Positions 34,971-44,372 are shown, counted from the first letter of the stretch. The stretch: DNA of 64,000 nucleotides from an uncultured Opitutia bacterium (GCA_903839035.1 CAIMAQ010000002.1:109674-173673); one strand, 5' to 3'. A program made the numbers and translations. The notes: a model not told the origin generated them from the letters alone.

Positions 34971-36605
34971 ATGAAACCTTTTCACCTCCTCTGCCTTTTC
35001 CTGACCTTCGTCCTGGGGCTGACGGCCGCGACTGCGACCGCCTACCAGTGCCCCATGCACCCGTGGATCAAGTCCGACCATCCCGGCGACAAATGCACCA
35101 TCTGCGGCATGGACCTCGTCGCCGCCGCGCCGGGTGACGCCACGGTCGATCCGAACCTCGTCGTGCTTTCGCCCGCCGCCGCCGCCGTCGTCAATGTCCG
35201 CACGTCCGAGGTCCACCGGGGCGCGCTCCTGCACACGCTGCGGGTCGCGGGCGTGATCGAGGACGACGACACGCGCCACCACATCCTCACGGCCCGGGTC
35301 CCCGGCCGCATTGATAAACTCTTCGTCAACTACGTCGGCGCCGAGGTCCACGAGGGCGAGCCGCTCGCCACGGTCTACAGCCCCGAGATGCTCACCGCCC
35401 AGCGCCAGTACGTCGAGCGGCTCAAGGGTGGCGCGGCCTTCCCCGCTTCCGACCGCGCGGCCGCCCGCGAACGCCTGCTCAACATGGGACTGACCGAGGA
35501 GGAGGTCATCGTCCTGGAGCACTCCCAGGAGCCCTCCGCCTTTCTGACCATCCGCGCGCCCATGACCGGCACCGTCACCGCCCGCCACGTCTACGAAGGC
35601 CAGCAGATCAACCAGGACCCGGCCGAGTCCGCGTCGCGGCTCTTCGAGGTCGGAGATTTCTCGAAGATGTGGTTTGTCTTCGACGCCTACGAAACCGACC
35701 TCGCCTGGCTCCGTGTCGGCCAGACCGTGGCCGTCACCACCGCCTCGCAGCCCGACCGCATCTTCACCGCGCCCATCGCGTTCATCGACCCCAACCTCAA
35801 TGAGGCCACGCGCACCGCGCGCGTGCGCGTCGTGCTGGAAAACCCCGACCGCGCCCTCCTGCACAAGCTCACCGCTTATGGCGCCGTGGCCGCCGGGTCG
35901 CCCGACGTCCTCCTCGTCCCACGCAGCGCCGTGCTCCGTCACAGCGGCAGCCCCGTCGTCTTCGTCGGCCGCGGAAAGGGCTCTTACGCCGCCCGCAAGG
36001 TGCAGCTCGGCCGCATGGGTGACATGGACGCCGAGGTGATCGCCGGCCTCGCCGCGGGCGACCGCGTCGTCACCGAGGGCGGCCTGCTCCTCGATGGCCA
36101 AGCCCAGCTCGCCCACGCCGCCGTCGGCGGCGACGACGCCTCGGTCCCCGGCACCCCGGTCGTCACCAATGCCGCGCCCGCCCCGCTCGATGCGCCCGCC
36201 TACGGCCTGCTCAAGACCCTGGCCTTCGCCGCCGCCGACGCCGCGACGACCCTCGCGAACGACGACCTGCCCGGTTATCAGCAAGCTGCCCCCGCCGTGC
36301 GGACCGCCCTCCTCGCCTACCTCAACGGCTACCCGCCCGCGACCCGCACGCCGCTCACGGATTCCCGGGATGCCCTGGTGAACGGGCCTGATCTCCGCAC
36401 CGCGCGGCGCGCGTTCGAGGTGTTCAGCACCGCGCTCGCCGATACCGCGCGCGAGCAGGGCCTGCCCGCCCGCGAACAATTGCACGTCATGCAATGCCCG
36501 ATGTCGCCCGTCCTTGGCGTCGGCCGCTGGCTGCAGCGCGACGCCAAGGTCCATAACCCGTTCTTCGGCTCCGCGATGCCGTCGTGCGGCGACGAAATCA
36601 AGTAA
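34971..36605 (+). CDS. cusB: CusB-type RND efflux periplasmic adaptor
   Basis: This adaptor couples a CusA-like pump to an outer-membrane channel. The 544 residues begin with a signal peptide and a heavy-metal-binding domain: CPMHP (C27-P31) and CTICGMDL (C42, C45, M47). An adaptor core follows (TARVPGRIDKLFVNYVGAEV, RAPMTGTVTARHVYEGQ, VPRSAVLRHSG). The C-terminal 120 residues resemble DUF3347 with a second Cys/Met-rich element (MQCPMSPVLG, AMPSCGDEIK). Both ends can thus bind Cu or Ag. The CusA-like gene starts 12 bases after the stop. Confidence 0.9.
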   Translation: MKPFHLLCLFLTFVLGLTAATATAYQCPMHPWIKSDHPGDKCTICGMDLVAAAPGDATVDPNLVVLSPAAAAVVNVRTSEVHRGALLHTLRVAGVIEDDDTRHHILTARVPGRIDKLFVNYVGAEVHEGEPLATVYSPEMLTAQRQYVERLKGGAAFPASDRAAARERLLNMGLTEEEVIVLEHSQEPSAFLTIRAPMTGTVTARHVYEGQQINQDPAESASRLFEVGDFSKMWFVFDAYETDLAWLRVGQTVAVTTASQPDRIFTAPIAFIDPNLNEATRTARVRVVLENPDRALLHKLTAYGAVAAGSPDVLLVPRSAVLRHSGSPVVFVGRGKGSYAARKVQLGRMGDMDAEVIAGLAAGDRVVTEGGLLLDGQAQLAHAAVGGDDASVPGTPVVTNAAPAPLDAPAYGLLKTLAFAAADAATTLANDDLPGYQQAAPAVRTALLAYLNGYPPATRTPLTDSRDALVNGPDLRTARRAFEVFSTALADTAREQGLPAREQLHVMQCPMSPVLGVGRWLQRDAKVHNPFFGSAMPSCGDEIK

Positions 36606-36616
36606 CCTGCCCCACC

Positions 36617-39600
36617 ATGATCGCCGCCATCATCCGCTGGTCCCTCAACAACCGCTTCCTGGTATTGTGCGGTTTCATTGCGCTCTGCGCGTGGGGCGTC
36701 GTCGCCCTGCGGCGCGTGCCCATCGACGCCATCCCCGACCTCTCCGAGAACCAGGTCATCGTCTACGCCGACTGGACCGGTCGCTCGCCGCAGGAGGTCG
36801 AGGACCAGATCACCTACCCGCTCAGCGTCTCGCTGCAGGGCCTCGCCGGCGTGAAGACCGTGCGCGCCACTTCGATGTTCGGCTTCTCGTTTCTCACCGT
36901 CATTTTCGAGGACTCCGTCGACACCTACTTCGCGCGCACCCGCGTGCTCGAGCGGCTCAACTCCCTCGGCAACCTCCTGCCCGAGAACGTCACCGCCCGC
37001 CTCGGCCCCGACGCCACCGGCCTGGGCTGGATTTACCAATACTACCTGAAGGATGACTCGGGCCGGCAGGACCTCGGCTCGCTGCGCGCGCTGCAGGACA
37101 ACTTCGTGCGCTACCAGCTTGCGGCCGTTCCCGGCGTCGCGGAGGTCGCGAGCCTTGGCGGCTTCGTGCGGCAGTACCAGGTCGAGGTGTCCTCGCTCAA
37201 GCTGAAGCAGTTCAACGTGACGCTCGGCGACGTGATGGATGCCGTCGCGCGCAGCAACCGCAACGTCGGCGGCAAGACCGTCGAGGAAAACAGCGCCGAG
37301 TACATCGTCCGCGGCCTCGGCCTCGTGCAGAACGAGGCGGACTTGGAGATCATCCCGCTCCAGGCGCGCGGCGGCAAGCCGCTCTACCTGCGCGACGTCG
37401 CCCACGTGCGGATCGGCGGCGATTTCCGCCGCGGCGCGCTCGACGTCAACGGCCGCGAGGTCGTCGGCGGCATCGTCATCATGCGCTACGGTGGCAACGC
37501 CTTCCAGGTGATCGCCGACGTGAAGGCCCGCCTCGCCGCCCTCGCCCCCGGCCTGCCGCCGGGCGTCTCAGTCGCGTCCACCTACGACCGCAGCGGGCTG
37601 ATCGACCGCGCCATCGACACGCTGAAACGCGCGCTCACCGAGGAAATCATCCTCGTGACGCTGATGCACATCCTGTTCCTGTTCCACTTCCGCAGCATCC
37701 TCGTCGTCACGCTGCCGCTGCCCGCGTCGATCCTGATCTCGTTCATCCTGATGGACCGGTTCGGCATCCCCTCGCACATCATGTCGCTCACCGGCATCGC
37801 CATTTCGATCGGCGTGCTGGTGGACGCCGGTATTGTGATGACGGAAAACGTCATCCGGCACTGCGAGAAGGCCGAGGACGAGTTGCGCCGGCGGCTGACC
37901 CCGCCGGAGGTGTTCCGCGAGACGCTCGCCGCCGCCACGCAGGTCGGCCGGCCGATGTTCTTCTCGATGATGATCATCATCCTCGCCTTCGTGCCGGTGT
38001 TTCTGCTCACCGGCCAGGAGGGCAAGCTCTTCCACCCGCTGGCCTACACGAAGTCGTTTGCGCTGCTCGGCGCCGTCTTGCTGGCCATCACGGCCGTGCC
38101 GGTGTTCTGCACGCTGCTGGTGCGCGGCCCGTTCAAACCCGAGAGCCAGAACTGGCTCATGAAAAACCTGCTCCGGGTCTACGACCCCGTCCTCGACTGG
38201 GCGCTGGGCCACCGCCGGAGCGTGCTCGGCCTCGCGTTCGCCCTGCTCGGCTTCAGTCTCGTCGTCGCGTTCGGTCTCCCCCGCGTGGTCAACGCCCGCC
38301 TGCCCGCCGCCGTCGCACGGCACACGGCCGGTTTCGGCAACGAGTTCATGCCCACCCTGCAGGAAGGCAGCCTGCTCTTCATGCCCGTCCTGCTCCCGGC
38401 CACGTCGCTCACCGAGGTGAAGCGCATCATGGCGTGGCAGGACAAGGTCATCAGCCAGCACCCCGCCGTCCTTTCCGTCGCCGGCAAACTCGGCCGCGCC
38501 GAGACCGCCACCGACCCCGCGCCCGTCGAGATGATCGAGACCACGATCATGCTCCGGCCCCCGGAGGAGTGGCCCAAGGGCATGACAAAGCAGCAAATCG
38601 TCGCCGATCTCTCCGCGAAGCTCATGAACGTCCCCGGCTACGCGCCAGGTTTTCTCCAGCCCATCGAGAACCGCGTGCTCATGACGAGCACCGGCATCCG
38701 CGCCCAGGTCGGCGTGAAGATCTTCGGCGACAACCTCGACGCGCTCCAGGCGAAGGCCTTCGAGGTCGAGCGCGTGATCAACCGTGTCCGCGGCGCCACC
38801 GGCGTCGCGCCATCCCGCGTGCAGGGCAAGCCCTACCTCGAGATCGCGGTGCGCCGCGATCTTATCGGCCGCTACGGCCTGCGGGTGCAGGACGTGCTGG
38901 ATTACGTGGAAACCGGACTCGGCGGCACCACCGTCAGCACGACCCTGAAGGGCCGCGAACGCTGGCCCATCCAGGTACGGCTCGAGCAGGCGGACCGCGA
39001 GGACATCACCCGGCTCGGCGAACTGCTCGTCCCCGTGCCCGCGGGCGGCCATGTTCCGCTCGGCCAGCTCGCCGACATCACGCGCGTGGTCGGGCCCAAT
39101 GAGATCGCCTCGGAGAACGGCCGGCTGCGCGTCTTCGTGCAGGCCAACGTCAACGCCCGCGACCTCGGCGGTTTCGTGGACGAAATCAAGGCCCGCCTCG
39201 CCTCGGAGGTGAAGCTCGACCCCGGCATGACGCTCGAGTTCTCCGGTCAGTACGAGCACCAGATCCGCGCCCGACAGACCCTGCTCTACGTTTTCCCCGC
39301 GGTAATCGTCATCATCTTCATCCTGCTGACGATGACGTTCAAGTCGGTGTCCGAGGCCGCACACGTGCTGCTCGCCGTGCCCTTCGCGCTGACCGGCGGC
39401 GTGCTCCTGCAGGCGTGGATGGGATTCAACTTCAGCGTCGCCGTCTGGGTCGGCTACATCGCGCTCTTCGGCACCGCCATCCAAACCGGCGTGATCATGG
39501 TCATCTACCTCGAGGAAGCGGTCGCGCGGAAACGCACCGAGCTGGGCGCTGCGCCCATGGACCGCGCCGCGCTGATCGCCGCCGTGAAAGAGGGCGCCCG

Positions 39601-39811
39601 GCTGCGGCTGCGCCCGAAGGTCATGACCGTCGCCACCACCGTGGCTTCGTTGCTCCCGATCTTCTGGAGCCACCGGACGGGCATCGAGATCATGCAGCCC
39701 CTCGCCACCCCGGTGATCGGCGGTATGCTCTCCAGTCTCGTGCACATCCTGATCGTCACGCCCGTGATCTTCACCTGGCTCCGCGAGCGGGACCTGGTCC
39801 GCGCCGCCTGA
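36617..39811 (+). CDS. cusA: CusA-type heavy-metal efflux RND pump
   Basis: This 1064-residue inner-membrane RND transporter has 12 helices. The start matches the family (MIAAIIRWSLNNRFLVL). The three methionines that bind Cu(I)/Ag(I) in E. coli CusA are kept in matching contexts: M589 (LLFMPVL), M639 (PVEMIETT) and M689 (NRVLMTSTGIR), with spacing 50 and 50. This favours monovalent Cu/Ag over Zn/Co/Cd. The remaining helices and the ETATD loop (RAETATD) match the family. The adaptor gene lies immediately upstream and a copA relic downstream. Confidence 0.93.
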   Translation: MIAAIIRWSLNNRFLVLCGFIALCAWGVVALRRVPIDAIPDLSENQVIVYADWTGRSPQEVEDQITYPLSVSLQGLAGVKTVRATSMFGFSFLTVIFEDSVDTYFARTRVLERLNSLGNLLPENVTARLGPDATGLGWIYQYYLKDDSGRQDLGSLRALQDNFVRYQLAAVPGVAEVASLGGFVRQYQVEVSSLKLKQFNVTLGDVMDAVARSNRNVGGKTVEENSAEYIVRGLGLVQNEADLEIIPLQARGGKPLYLRDVAHVRIGGDFRRGALDVNGREVVGGIVIMRYGGNAFQVIADVKARLAALAPGLPPGVSVASTYDRSGLIDRAIDTLKRALTEEIILVTLMHILFLFHFRSILVVTLPLPASILISFILMDRFGIPSHIMSLTGIAISIGVLVDAGIVMTENVIRHCEKAEDELRRRLTPPEVFRETLAAATQVGRPMFFSMMIIILAFVPVFLLTGQEGKLFHPLAYTKSFALLGAVLLAITAVPVFCTLLVRGPFKPESQNWLMKNLLRVYDPVLDWALGHRRSVLGLAFALLGFSLVVAFGLPRVVNARLPAAVARHTAGFGNEFMPTLQEGSLLFMPVLLPATSLTEVKRIMAWQDKVISQHPAVLSVAGKLGRAETATDPAPVEMIETTIMLRPPEEWPKGMTKQQIVADLSAKLMNVPGYAPGFLQPIENRVLMTSTGIRAQVGVKIFGDNLDALQAKAFEVERVINRVRGATGVAPSRVQGKPYLEIAVRRDLIGRYGLRVQDVLDYVETGLGGTTVSTTLKGRERWPIQVRLEQADREDITRLGELLVPVPAGGHVPLGQLADITRVVGPNEIASENGRLRVFVQANVNARDLGGFVDEIKARLASEVKLDPGMTLEFSGQYEHQIRARQTLLYVFPAVIVIIFILLTMTFKSVSEAAHVLLAVPFALTGGVLLQAWMGFNFSVAVWVGYIALFGTAIQTGVIMVIYLEEAVARKRTELGAAPMDRAALIAAVKEGARLRLRPKVMTVATTVASLLPIFWSHRTGIEIMQPLATPVIGGMLSSLVHILIVTPVIFTWLRERDLVRAA

Positions 39812-39823
39812 ACCGCAACCGCC

Positions 39824-40105
39824 ATGCACCACCACCCATCCGCGTCCGCTGACTCCAGCCCCGGACTCCCGCCGGCCGACGAGCCGGTTTACATGGGCCT
39901 GCCGCACGCGCGTTACCTGCGGCCGCGGCTGTAGGTCGCCGCCGCACTCGCGCTGCCGGTGCTGGTCCGGGCAATGGGCGGCATGATCTGGCGCCATGCC
40001 TTCACCGGCTGGCTGCTGAACCCCATGTTGGCCAGCGTCGCCATGAGCCTCAGCTCGGTGACTGTCATCACCAACGCCCTGCGCTTGCGCCACGCCCGGC
40101 TTTGA
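39824..40105 (+). pseudogene. Relic of a CopA-type copper P1B-ATPase
   Basis: Reading frame 39824-40105 starts with an ATG 12 bases after cusA and runs 36 codons (MHHHPSASAD… LRPRL) to TAG at 39932-39934. It then continues in the same frame for 56 codons (VAAALALPVLVRAMGGM… NALRLRHARL) to TGA at 40103. The part around the TAG matches the first conserved hydrophobic segment of CopA ATPases (typically RRFWVxxxLxLPVLxLAMG), so the TAG sits where Trp is expected (TGG to TAG). The end matches the C-terminal helix (GWLLNPMLASVAMSLSSVTV). Everything between, including the DKTGT and CPC sites, is missing. Confidence 0.75.
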
Positions 40106-40198
40106 TCCGCCGGCCAGCCCGGTTTTAACGCTTTCCGGCCCGGCCCCGGCATCTTAGCAGTAACCATGGGCGCTGCTGTGCGTCCCAATGCCGGCCCC

Positions 40199-40879
40199 AT
40201 GTCGCTCCTCTCGATCTCCGCCCTCCAAAAGTCCTTCCGCACGCCCGAGGGGGAACGGAAAACCATCGTGGATGTTCCCGCCTTCACCCTTGCCGCCGGC
40301 CAGCAGCTGGCCCTGCGCGGCGAGAGCGGCTCGGGCAAAACCACCTTCCTCCACCTCATCGCGGGCATCCTCGCGGCGGACTCCGGCTCCATCCTCATTG
40401 ATGGACGCGACATGGCCACCCTCGGTGAATCCGGTCGCGACCGCCTCCGCGCCGAGTCCAGCGGCTATATTTTCCAAACCTTCAACCTGCTCCAGGGTTA
40501 TTCCGTCCTCGAAAACGTGATGCTCGGCATGGCGTTCGGCGCCGGGAGCGACCGGGCCCATGCGACCGCCATGCTCGAGCGCGTCGGGCTCTCGCACCGG
40601 CTGAAACATTATCCGCGCCAGCTCTCCACCGGCCAGCAGCAGCGCGTGGCGGTGGCCCGCGCCCTCGCCAACCACCCCAAGCTCGTCCTCGCCGACGAGC
40701 CCACCGGCAACCTCGACCACCGGAACGCCCGCGAGTCCCTCGCGCTCATCCGCGAGACCTGCCGCGAAAACGGCGCCGCCCTCCTGCTCGTCAGCCACGA
40801 CCCAGGTGTCCTCGCGTCGTTTGAAGCGGTGCAGGATTTCTCCGCGCTCAACCGCGCGGACCAGGAGGCGGCGCGATGA
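40199..40879 (+). CDS. ABC transporter ATP-binding protein, MacB/LolD-like
   Basis: This 226-residue ATPase starts at ATG 40199 (MSLLSISALQKSF). It has Walker A GESGSGKTT (41-49), the Q-loop FQTFNLLQ, a divergent signature LSTGQQQR (instead of LSGGQ), Walker B LVLADEPTGNLD and SHDP. This fits the MacB/LolD/FtsE class, which powers FtsX-type permeases rather than classic substrate translocation. An in-frame ATG at 40166 adds 11 residues. Its stop overlaps the permease start by ATGA, so they are translated as a unit. Confidence 0.9.
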   Translation: MSLLSISALQKSFRTPEGERKTIVDVPAFTLAAGQQLALRGESGSGKTTFLHLIAGILAADSGSILIDGRDMATLGESGRDRLRAESSGYIFQTFNLLQGYSVLENVMLGMAFGAGSDRAHATAMLERVGLSHRLKHYPRQLSTGQQQRVAVARALANHPKLVLADEPTGNLDHRNARESLALIRETCRENGAALLLVSHDPGVLASFEAVQDFSALNRADQEAAR

Positions 40880-42081
40880 AAACCATCGGGCTCATCATCC
40901 TCCGCAGCCTGCGCCAGCACCTGCTCTCCACCACCATCACCGCGCTGTCCATCGCCCTCGCCGGCGGCCTGCTCATGTCGGTCTGGGTCGTGAAGGTGCA
41001 GTCGCAGACCACGTTCACCCAGGTGAACACCGGCTTCGACGCCGTTCTCGGCGCCCGCGGCTCCAAGCTGCAGCTCGTCCTCAACGCCATCTTCCACCTC
41101 GAGGCGTCGCCCGGCAACCTCGCCTACTCCGACTACGAGTTCATCCGGCGCCACCCCGCCGTGAAACTCGCGATCCCCATCGCCGTCGGCGACAACCTGC
41201 GGGGCTACCGCATCGTCGGCACCGTGCCGGAGCTGTTCTCCGACGTGGAATATGTCCCCGGAAGGAAATTCACCTTCGCCACCGGCACGCTCTTCAATCC
41301 CGCCGCGAAGGAGGCGGTGCTGGGCAATTTCGTCGCCCGCAAACTCGGCCTGCACACGGGCGACACGTTCCATCCCTTCCACGGCCTGATCTACGACGAG
41401 AAGAACCAGCACGCGGAATCCTACCTCGTAACCGGCATCCTCGCGCCATCGAACACGCCCGCCGACAAGGTGATCTGGATTCCCCTCCATGGCTTGCAGA
41501 CCATGACGGGCCACGATCCCCGCGCCGCCACCGATGTCAGCGCCGTGCTGATCCAACTCCGCTCTCCCACCGCCGGCTTCATGCTCGACATGATGTATAA
41601 CAAGCAGGGCAACCGGCTCACGTTCGCGTATCCCATCGGCGCCATCATGGCCGAGCTCTTCAACAAGATCGGTTGGTTCGACCAGGTCCTCACCCTGATC
41701 TCCTACCTCGTTGCCCTCGTCTCCGCCGGTGGCGTGCTCGTCGCCATTTACAATTCCATGGCCGCCCGGCGCCGCGACATCGCCATCCTGCGCGCGCTCG
41801 GCGCCCGGCGCCGCACGATCTTCAGCGCCATCCTCCTCGAGGCCGCGGCCATCGGGCTCCTCGGCATGATCGCCGCCTTCGCCGCGTACGCCGTGATCCT
41901 CGCCGGCGTGGCCACCGTCATCCGCAACCAGACCGGCGTCCTGCTCAACACGTGGGCCTACAACCCCGTCATGCTCTGGGCGCCCCTGGGCATGATCGCC
42001 CTCTGCGCCCTGGGCGGCCTGCTGCCCGCCTGGAAAGCCTACCGCACCGACATCGCGGACAACCTCGCGCCGGTTTCCTGA
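40876..42081 (+). CDS. FtsX/MacB-type ABC permease
   Basis: This 401-residue protein has the MacB/FtsX layout: one N-terminal helix (about 14-38), a periplasmic domain (about 40-270) and three helices near the C-terminus (about 265-390) with the conserved AARRRDIAILRALGARRRTIF loop. Such proteins act with the ATPase as mechanotransmitters for lipoprotein transport, efflux or cell-envelope control. The start overlaps the ATPase stop by four bases. The next gene, a His-rich lipoprotein 26 bases downstream, may be its partner. Confidence 0.88.
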   Translation: MKTIGLIILRSLRQHLLSTTITALSIALAGGLLMSVWVVKVQSQTTFTQVNTGFDAVLGARGSKLQLVLNAIFHLEASPGNLAYSDYEFIRRHPAVKLAIPIAVGDNLRGYRIVGTVPELFSDVEYVPGRKFTFATGTLFNPAAKEAVLGNFVARKLGLHTGDTFHPFHGLIYDEKNQHAESYLVTGILAPSNTPADKVIWIPLHGLQTMTGHDPRAATDVSAVLIQLRSPTAGFMLDMMYNKQGNRLTFAYPIGAIMAELFNKIGWFDQVLTLISYLVALVSAGGVLVAIYNSMAARRRDIAILRALGARRRTIFSAILLEAAAIGLLGMIAAFAAYAVILAGVATVIRNQTGVLLNTWAYNPVMLWAPLGMIALCALGGLLPAWKAYRTDIADNLAPVS

Positions 42082-42107
42082 GCCTCCCCGACCGCCGCAC
42101 CCTCCCC

Positions 42108-42596
42108 ATGCACCCGGTCAAACTCCTCAGCCTGCTCCTGCTCGTGCCCGTTGCGTTGCTTACCGGCTGCGCCAAACCCACCCCCGCACCCGCCGCCGTC
42201 ACCCCGCCGGCGAAGCATGAACACCATCCACCCCACGGCGGCACCCCGGTCGCGCTCGGTGACGAGGTCTACCACGTCGAACTGATCCTCGATGCTGCCA
42301 CCGGCAAGCTCTCGGCCTATGTCCTCGACGGCGAAATGGAGAACTTCATTCGCTCGGCTGCGCCGTCGTTCGAGATAACCGTGCTGGTCGACGGCGAGAT
42401 GAAAGCCCTCACACTGCGGGCCGTGGCCAATCCCGCCACCGGCGAGACCGTCGGCGACTCGTCGCTGTTTTCGACCCAGGCTGACTGGCTGAAGACAACC
42501 AAGACCTTCGACGGCGTGATCAAGAGCCTCGCCATCCGCGGCACGACCTTCACCGACGTGGATTTCGACTTCCCCGAAGGCAACGACAAGGACTGA
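42108..42596 (+). CDS. His-rich putative lipoprotein
   Basis: This 162-residue protein from ATG 42108 begins with a lipoprotein signal sequence ending at the lipobox LLTGC with C21, then a Pro-rich linker and the His motif HEHHPPHGG (residues 37-45). A 115-residue beta-rich domain with no recognised family follows (YHVELILDAATGKLSAYVLDG). The likely role is metal binding, with the motif as a chelation site, next to a MacB-like transporter. The stop faces the zinc ABC binding protein gene with no intervening bases. Confidence 0.72.
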   Translation: MHPVKLLSLLLLVPVALLTGCAKPTPAPAAVTPPAKHEHHPPHGGTPVALGDEVYHVELILDAATGKLSAYVLDGEMENFIRSAAPSFEITVLVDGEMKALTLRAVANPATGETVGDSSLFSTQADWLKTTKTFDGVIKSLAIRGTTFTDVDFDFPEGNDKD

Positions 42597-43475
42597 TCAG
42601 CGCAGCGCTCCGACGATGGTGCGGACATTGTGCCGGACCATCGCCTCATACGTCGCCGCCTCGCTGTCCGCCGTACCCAGCCCATCGGCGTAAAGCGAGC
42701 CGCCGAGCCGCACGCCGGTCTCCGCGACGAGATTGGCCACCAGGGCGGAGTTCACGTCGCTCTCGGCAAACACCGCGCGGATGTGCTCGCGCCGGATCAA
42801 GTCGATGAGTCGCGCAAGCTGACGCGCGTCGGGCTCCCCGTCCGTGGACAACCCGGCAATCGCGTGCACCGTAAAACCATAATCCCGGGCAAAGTAACCA
42901 AAGGCGTCATGCGAGGTGACCAGCTGCCGCTGCGCCGGCGGCAACGTCGCGATTACACCCGCGGCCCAGGCTTTGAGTGCCAGCAGCCGCTGAGTGTAGG
43001 CCTGCGCGTGATCCATGAACCCGCCGGCTGAAGCCGGACGCAACCGCGCCAGCTTCGCCCGCACGATTTCGGTCGCGAACATGACATAGTCGACACTGTG
43101 CCACCAATGCGGGTCCTTCTCCCCGCCGGCCAGCGCCAGCACCGACGGCAGCGCATCGCCCACCACCACCACCTTGCCCGCCGGTCCAATCTTGGTCACG
43201 AGGCGGTCGAGGTAGGATTCGAGCTGCAGGCCCGAGGCCAGCACGAGGTCCGCGTCCACCATCACCCGCAGATCCGCCGCCGAGGGATCGAAGGTGTGCG
43301 GGTCCACGCCCGGTCGGACGAGGCAGTTAACGGCCACCTGGTCGCCGCCGACTTCGCGCGCAATCTCCGCCAGCACCGGATTCAGCGCCACCACGCGCAG
43401 AGCCGGCGGGGCCGACGCGGACAGCGTCAGGCCCGGGAGCACCACGAGGGCGAGGCACGCCAGCAGGGTTTTCAT
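42597..43475 (-). CDS. Metal ABC transporter substrate-binding protein (ZnuA/TroA type)
   Basis: This 292-residue cluster A-I binding protein has a signal peptide (about 1-20). Candidate metal ligands are H60 (VDPHTFDPS), H123/H126 (DPHWWHSVDY), H189 (TSHDAFGYF) and the acidic E238/D240 region (FAESDVNS), consistent with a TroA/ZnuA-like Zn2+ or Mn2+ site. The usual His-rich loop is short. It is the last gene of an operon ATPase-permease-binding protein read right to left. Its stop abuts the His-rich lipoprotein gene. Confidence 0.88.
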   Translation of the reverse strand: MKTLLACLALVVLPGLTLSASAPPALRVVALNPVLAEIAREVGGDQVAVNCLVRPGVDPHTFDPSAADLRVMVDADLVLASGLQLESYLDRLVTKIGPAGKVVVVGDALPSVLALAGGEKDPHWWHSVDYVMFATEIVRAKLARLRPASAGGFMDHAQAYTQRLLALKAWAAGVIATLPPAQRQLVTSHDAFGYFARDYGFTVHAIAGLSTDGEPDARQLARLIDLIRREHIRAVFAESDVNSALVANLVAETGVRLGGSLYADGLGTADSEAATYEAMVRHNVRTIVGALR

Positions 43476-43481
43476 CGCGCG

Positions 43482-44372
43482 TCAGTTGGGCGAGTTCCGC
43501 ACCCCGCGTCGTTCGCGCAGGTACTGCCGGAAACGGTAGAGCGCGCCGTAGTTCGGGCTGAACAGCGCCGAGCCCACAAACACCACCCCCAGGCAGAGCA
43601 CGATCGCCGCCCCGCTCGCCAGCCCGGCATGATAACTGACCAGGATGCCCGCGACCGAGCTGACCAGCGCGATCGCCACCGACAGCAGGAGCATCCGGAA
43701 AAAATGATCGCACCACAGGTAGGCGCTCACCGCCGGCAGCAGGAACAGCCCGAGCGCCAGCACGATACCCATCGTCTGCAGCGCCGCCACGAGGTTCAGC
43801 ACCGTCAGCGCGAGGAACCCGAAATGCACCAGCCCGCCCCGACCGCCAATCGCGCGGTGAAACACCGGGTCGAAGGTCTCCAGCAGAATCGCGCGGTAGA
43901 ACACCGCGAAGATCAGCACCGTCACGCCACTCACCACCGCCGCGAGCCGGACATCGGACGCACTGACGCCGAGGACGTTGCCAAAGAGAAAATGCGTCAG
44001 GTTCAGGCGCGTCGGCAGCTTGCTCACCAGCGCCACACCCGCGCCGAAGAAAACGATGAACATCGAGCCAAAGGCCGCGTCCTCCTTCACCCGGGTCAGC
44101 CGGCTCAGCAGCGCGCTGCCCAGCGCCGTCAGCAGCCCCGCCACCAGCGCGCCGACAAAGAGCGCCGTCGTGCTCGGGCCGAACAGCAGCCACGCCAGCG
44201 CGATGCCCGGGAGGAGCGAGTGCGAAAGCGCGTCACCCATCAGCGCCAGCCGGCGCAGCACCAGGATGCAGCCCAGCAGCCCGCCACTCAGGCTCAGCAC
44301 GGCCGCGGACAGCAGACCGCGCTGCATGAACTCATACGCAAACGGGGCGACCAGGAAATCGTGCAGGCTCAT
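43482..44372 (-). CDS. Zn/Mn ABC transporter permease (ZnuB/MntB type)
   Basis: This 296-residue permease has about eight helices and the family segments GCILVLRRLALMGDALSHSLLPGI near the start and MGIVLALGLFLLPAVSAYL late. Translation begins at ATG 44372, overlapping the upstream ATPase stop by ATGA. An in-frame extension to 44429 falls inside the ATPase gene. It forms the membrane channel of the divalent-metal importer with its neighbours. Confidence 0.9.
   Translation of the reverse strand: MSLHDFLVAPFAYEFMQRGLLSAAVLSLSGGLLGCILVLRRLALMGDALSHSLLPGIALAWLLFGPSTTALFVGALVAGLLTALGSALLSRLTRVKEDAAFGSMFIVFFGAGVALVSKLPTRLNLTHFLFGNVLGVSASDVRLAAVVSGVTVLIFAVFYRAILLETFDPVFHRAIGGRGGLVHFGFLALTVLNLVAALQTMGIVLALGLFLLPAVSAYLWCDHFFRMLLLSVAIALVSSVAGILVSYHAGLASGAAIVLCLGVVFVGSALFSPNYGALYRFRQYLRERRGVRNSPN

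Noticed and set aside
37568..40093. 841-codon minus-strand ORF opposite cusA
   Set aside because: It is a mirror of the high-GC codon pattern of cusA: acidic/His/Gln-rich, low-complexity and without motifs.
39935..40105. A separate small membrane-protein gene starting at the in-frame codons after TAG 39932
   Set aside because: The segment lacks a plausible start before GVAAAL and matches both ends of CopA, so it is read as one relic.
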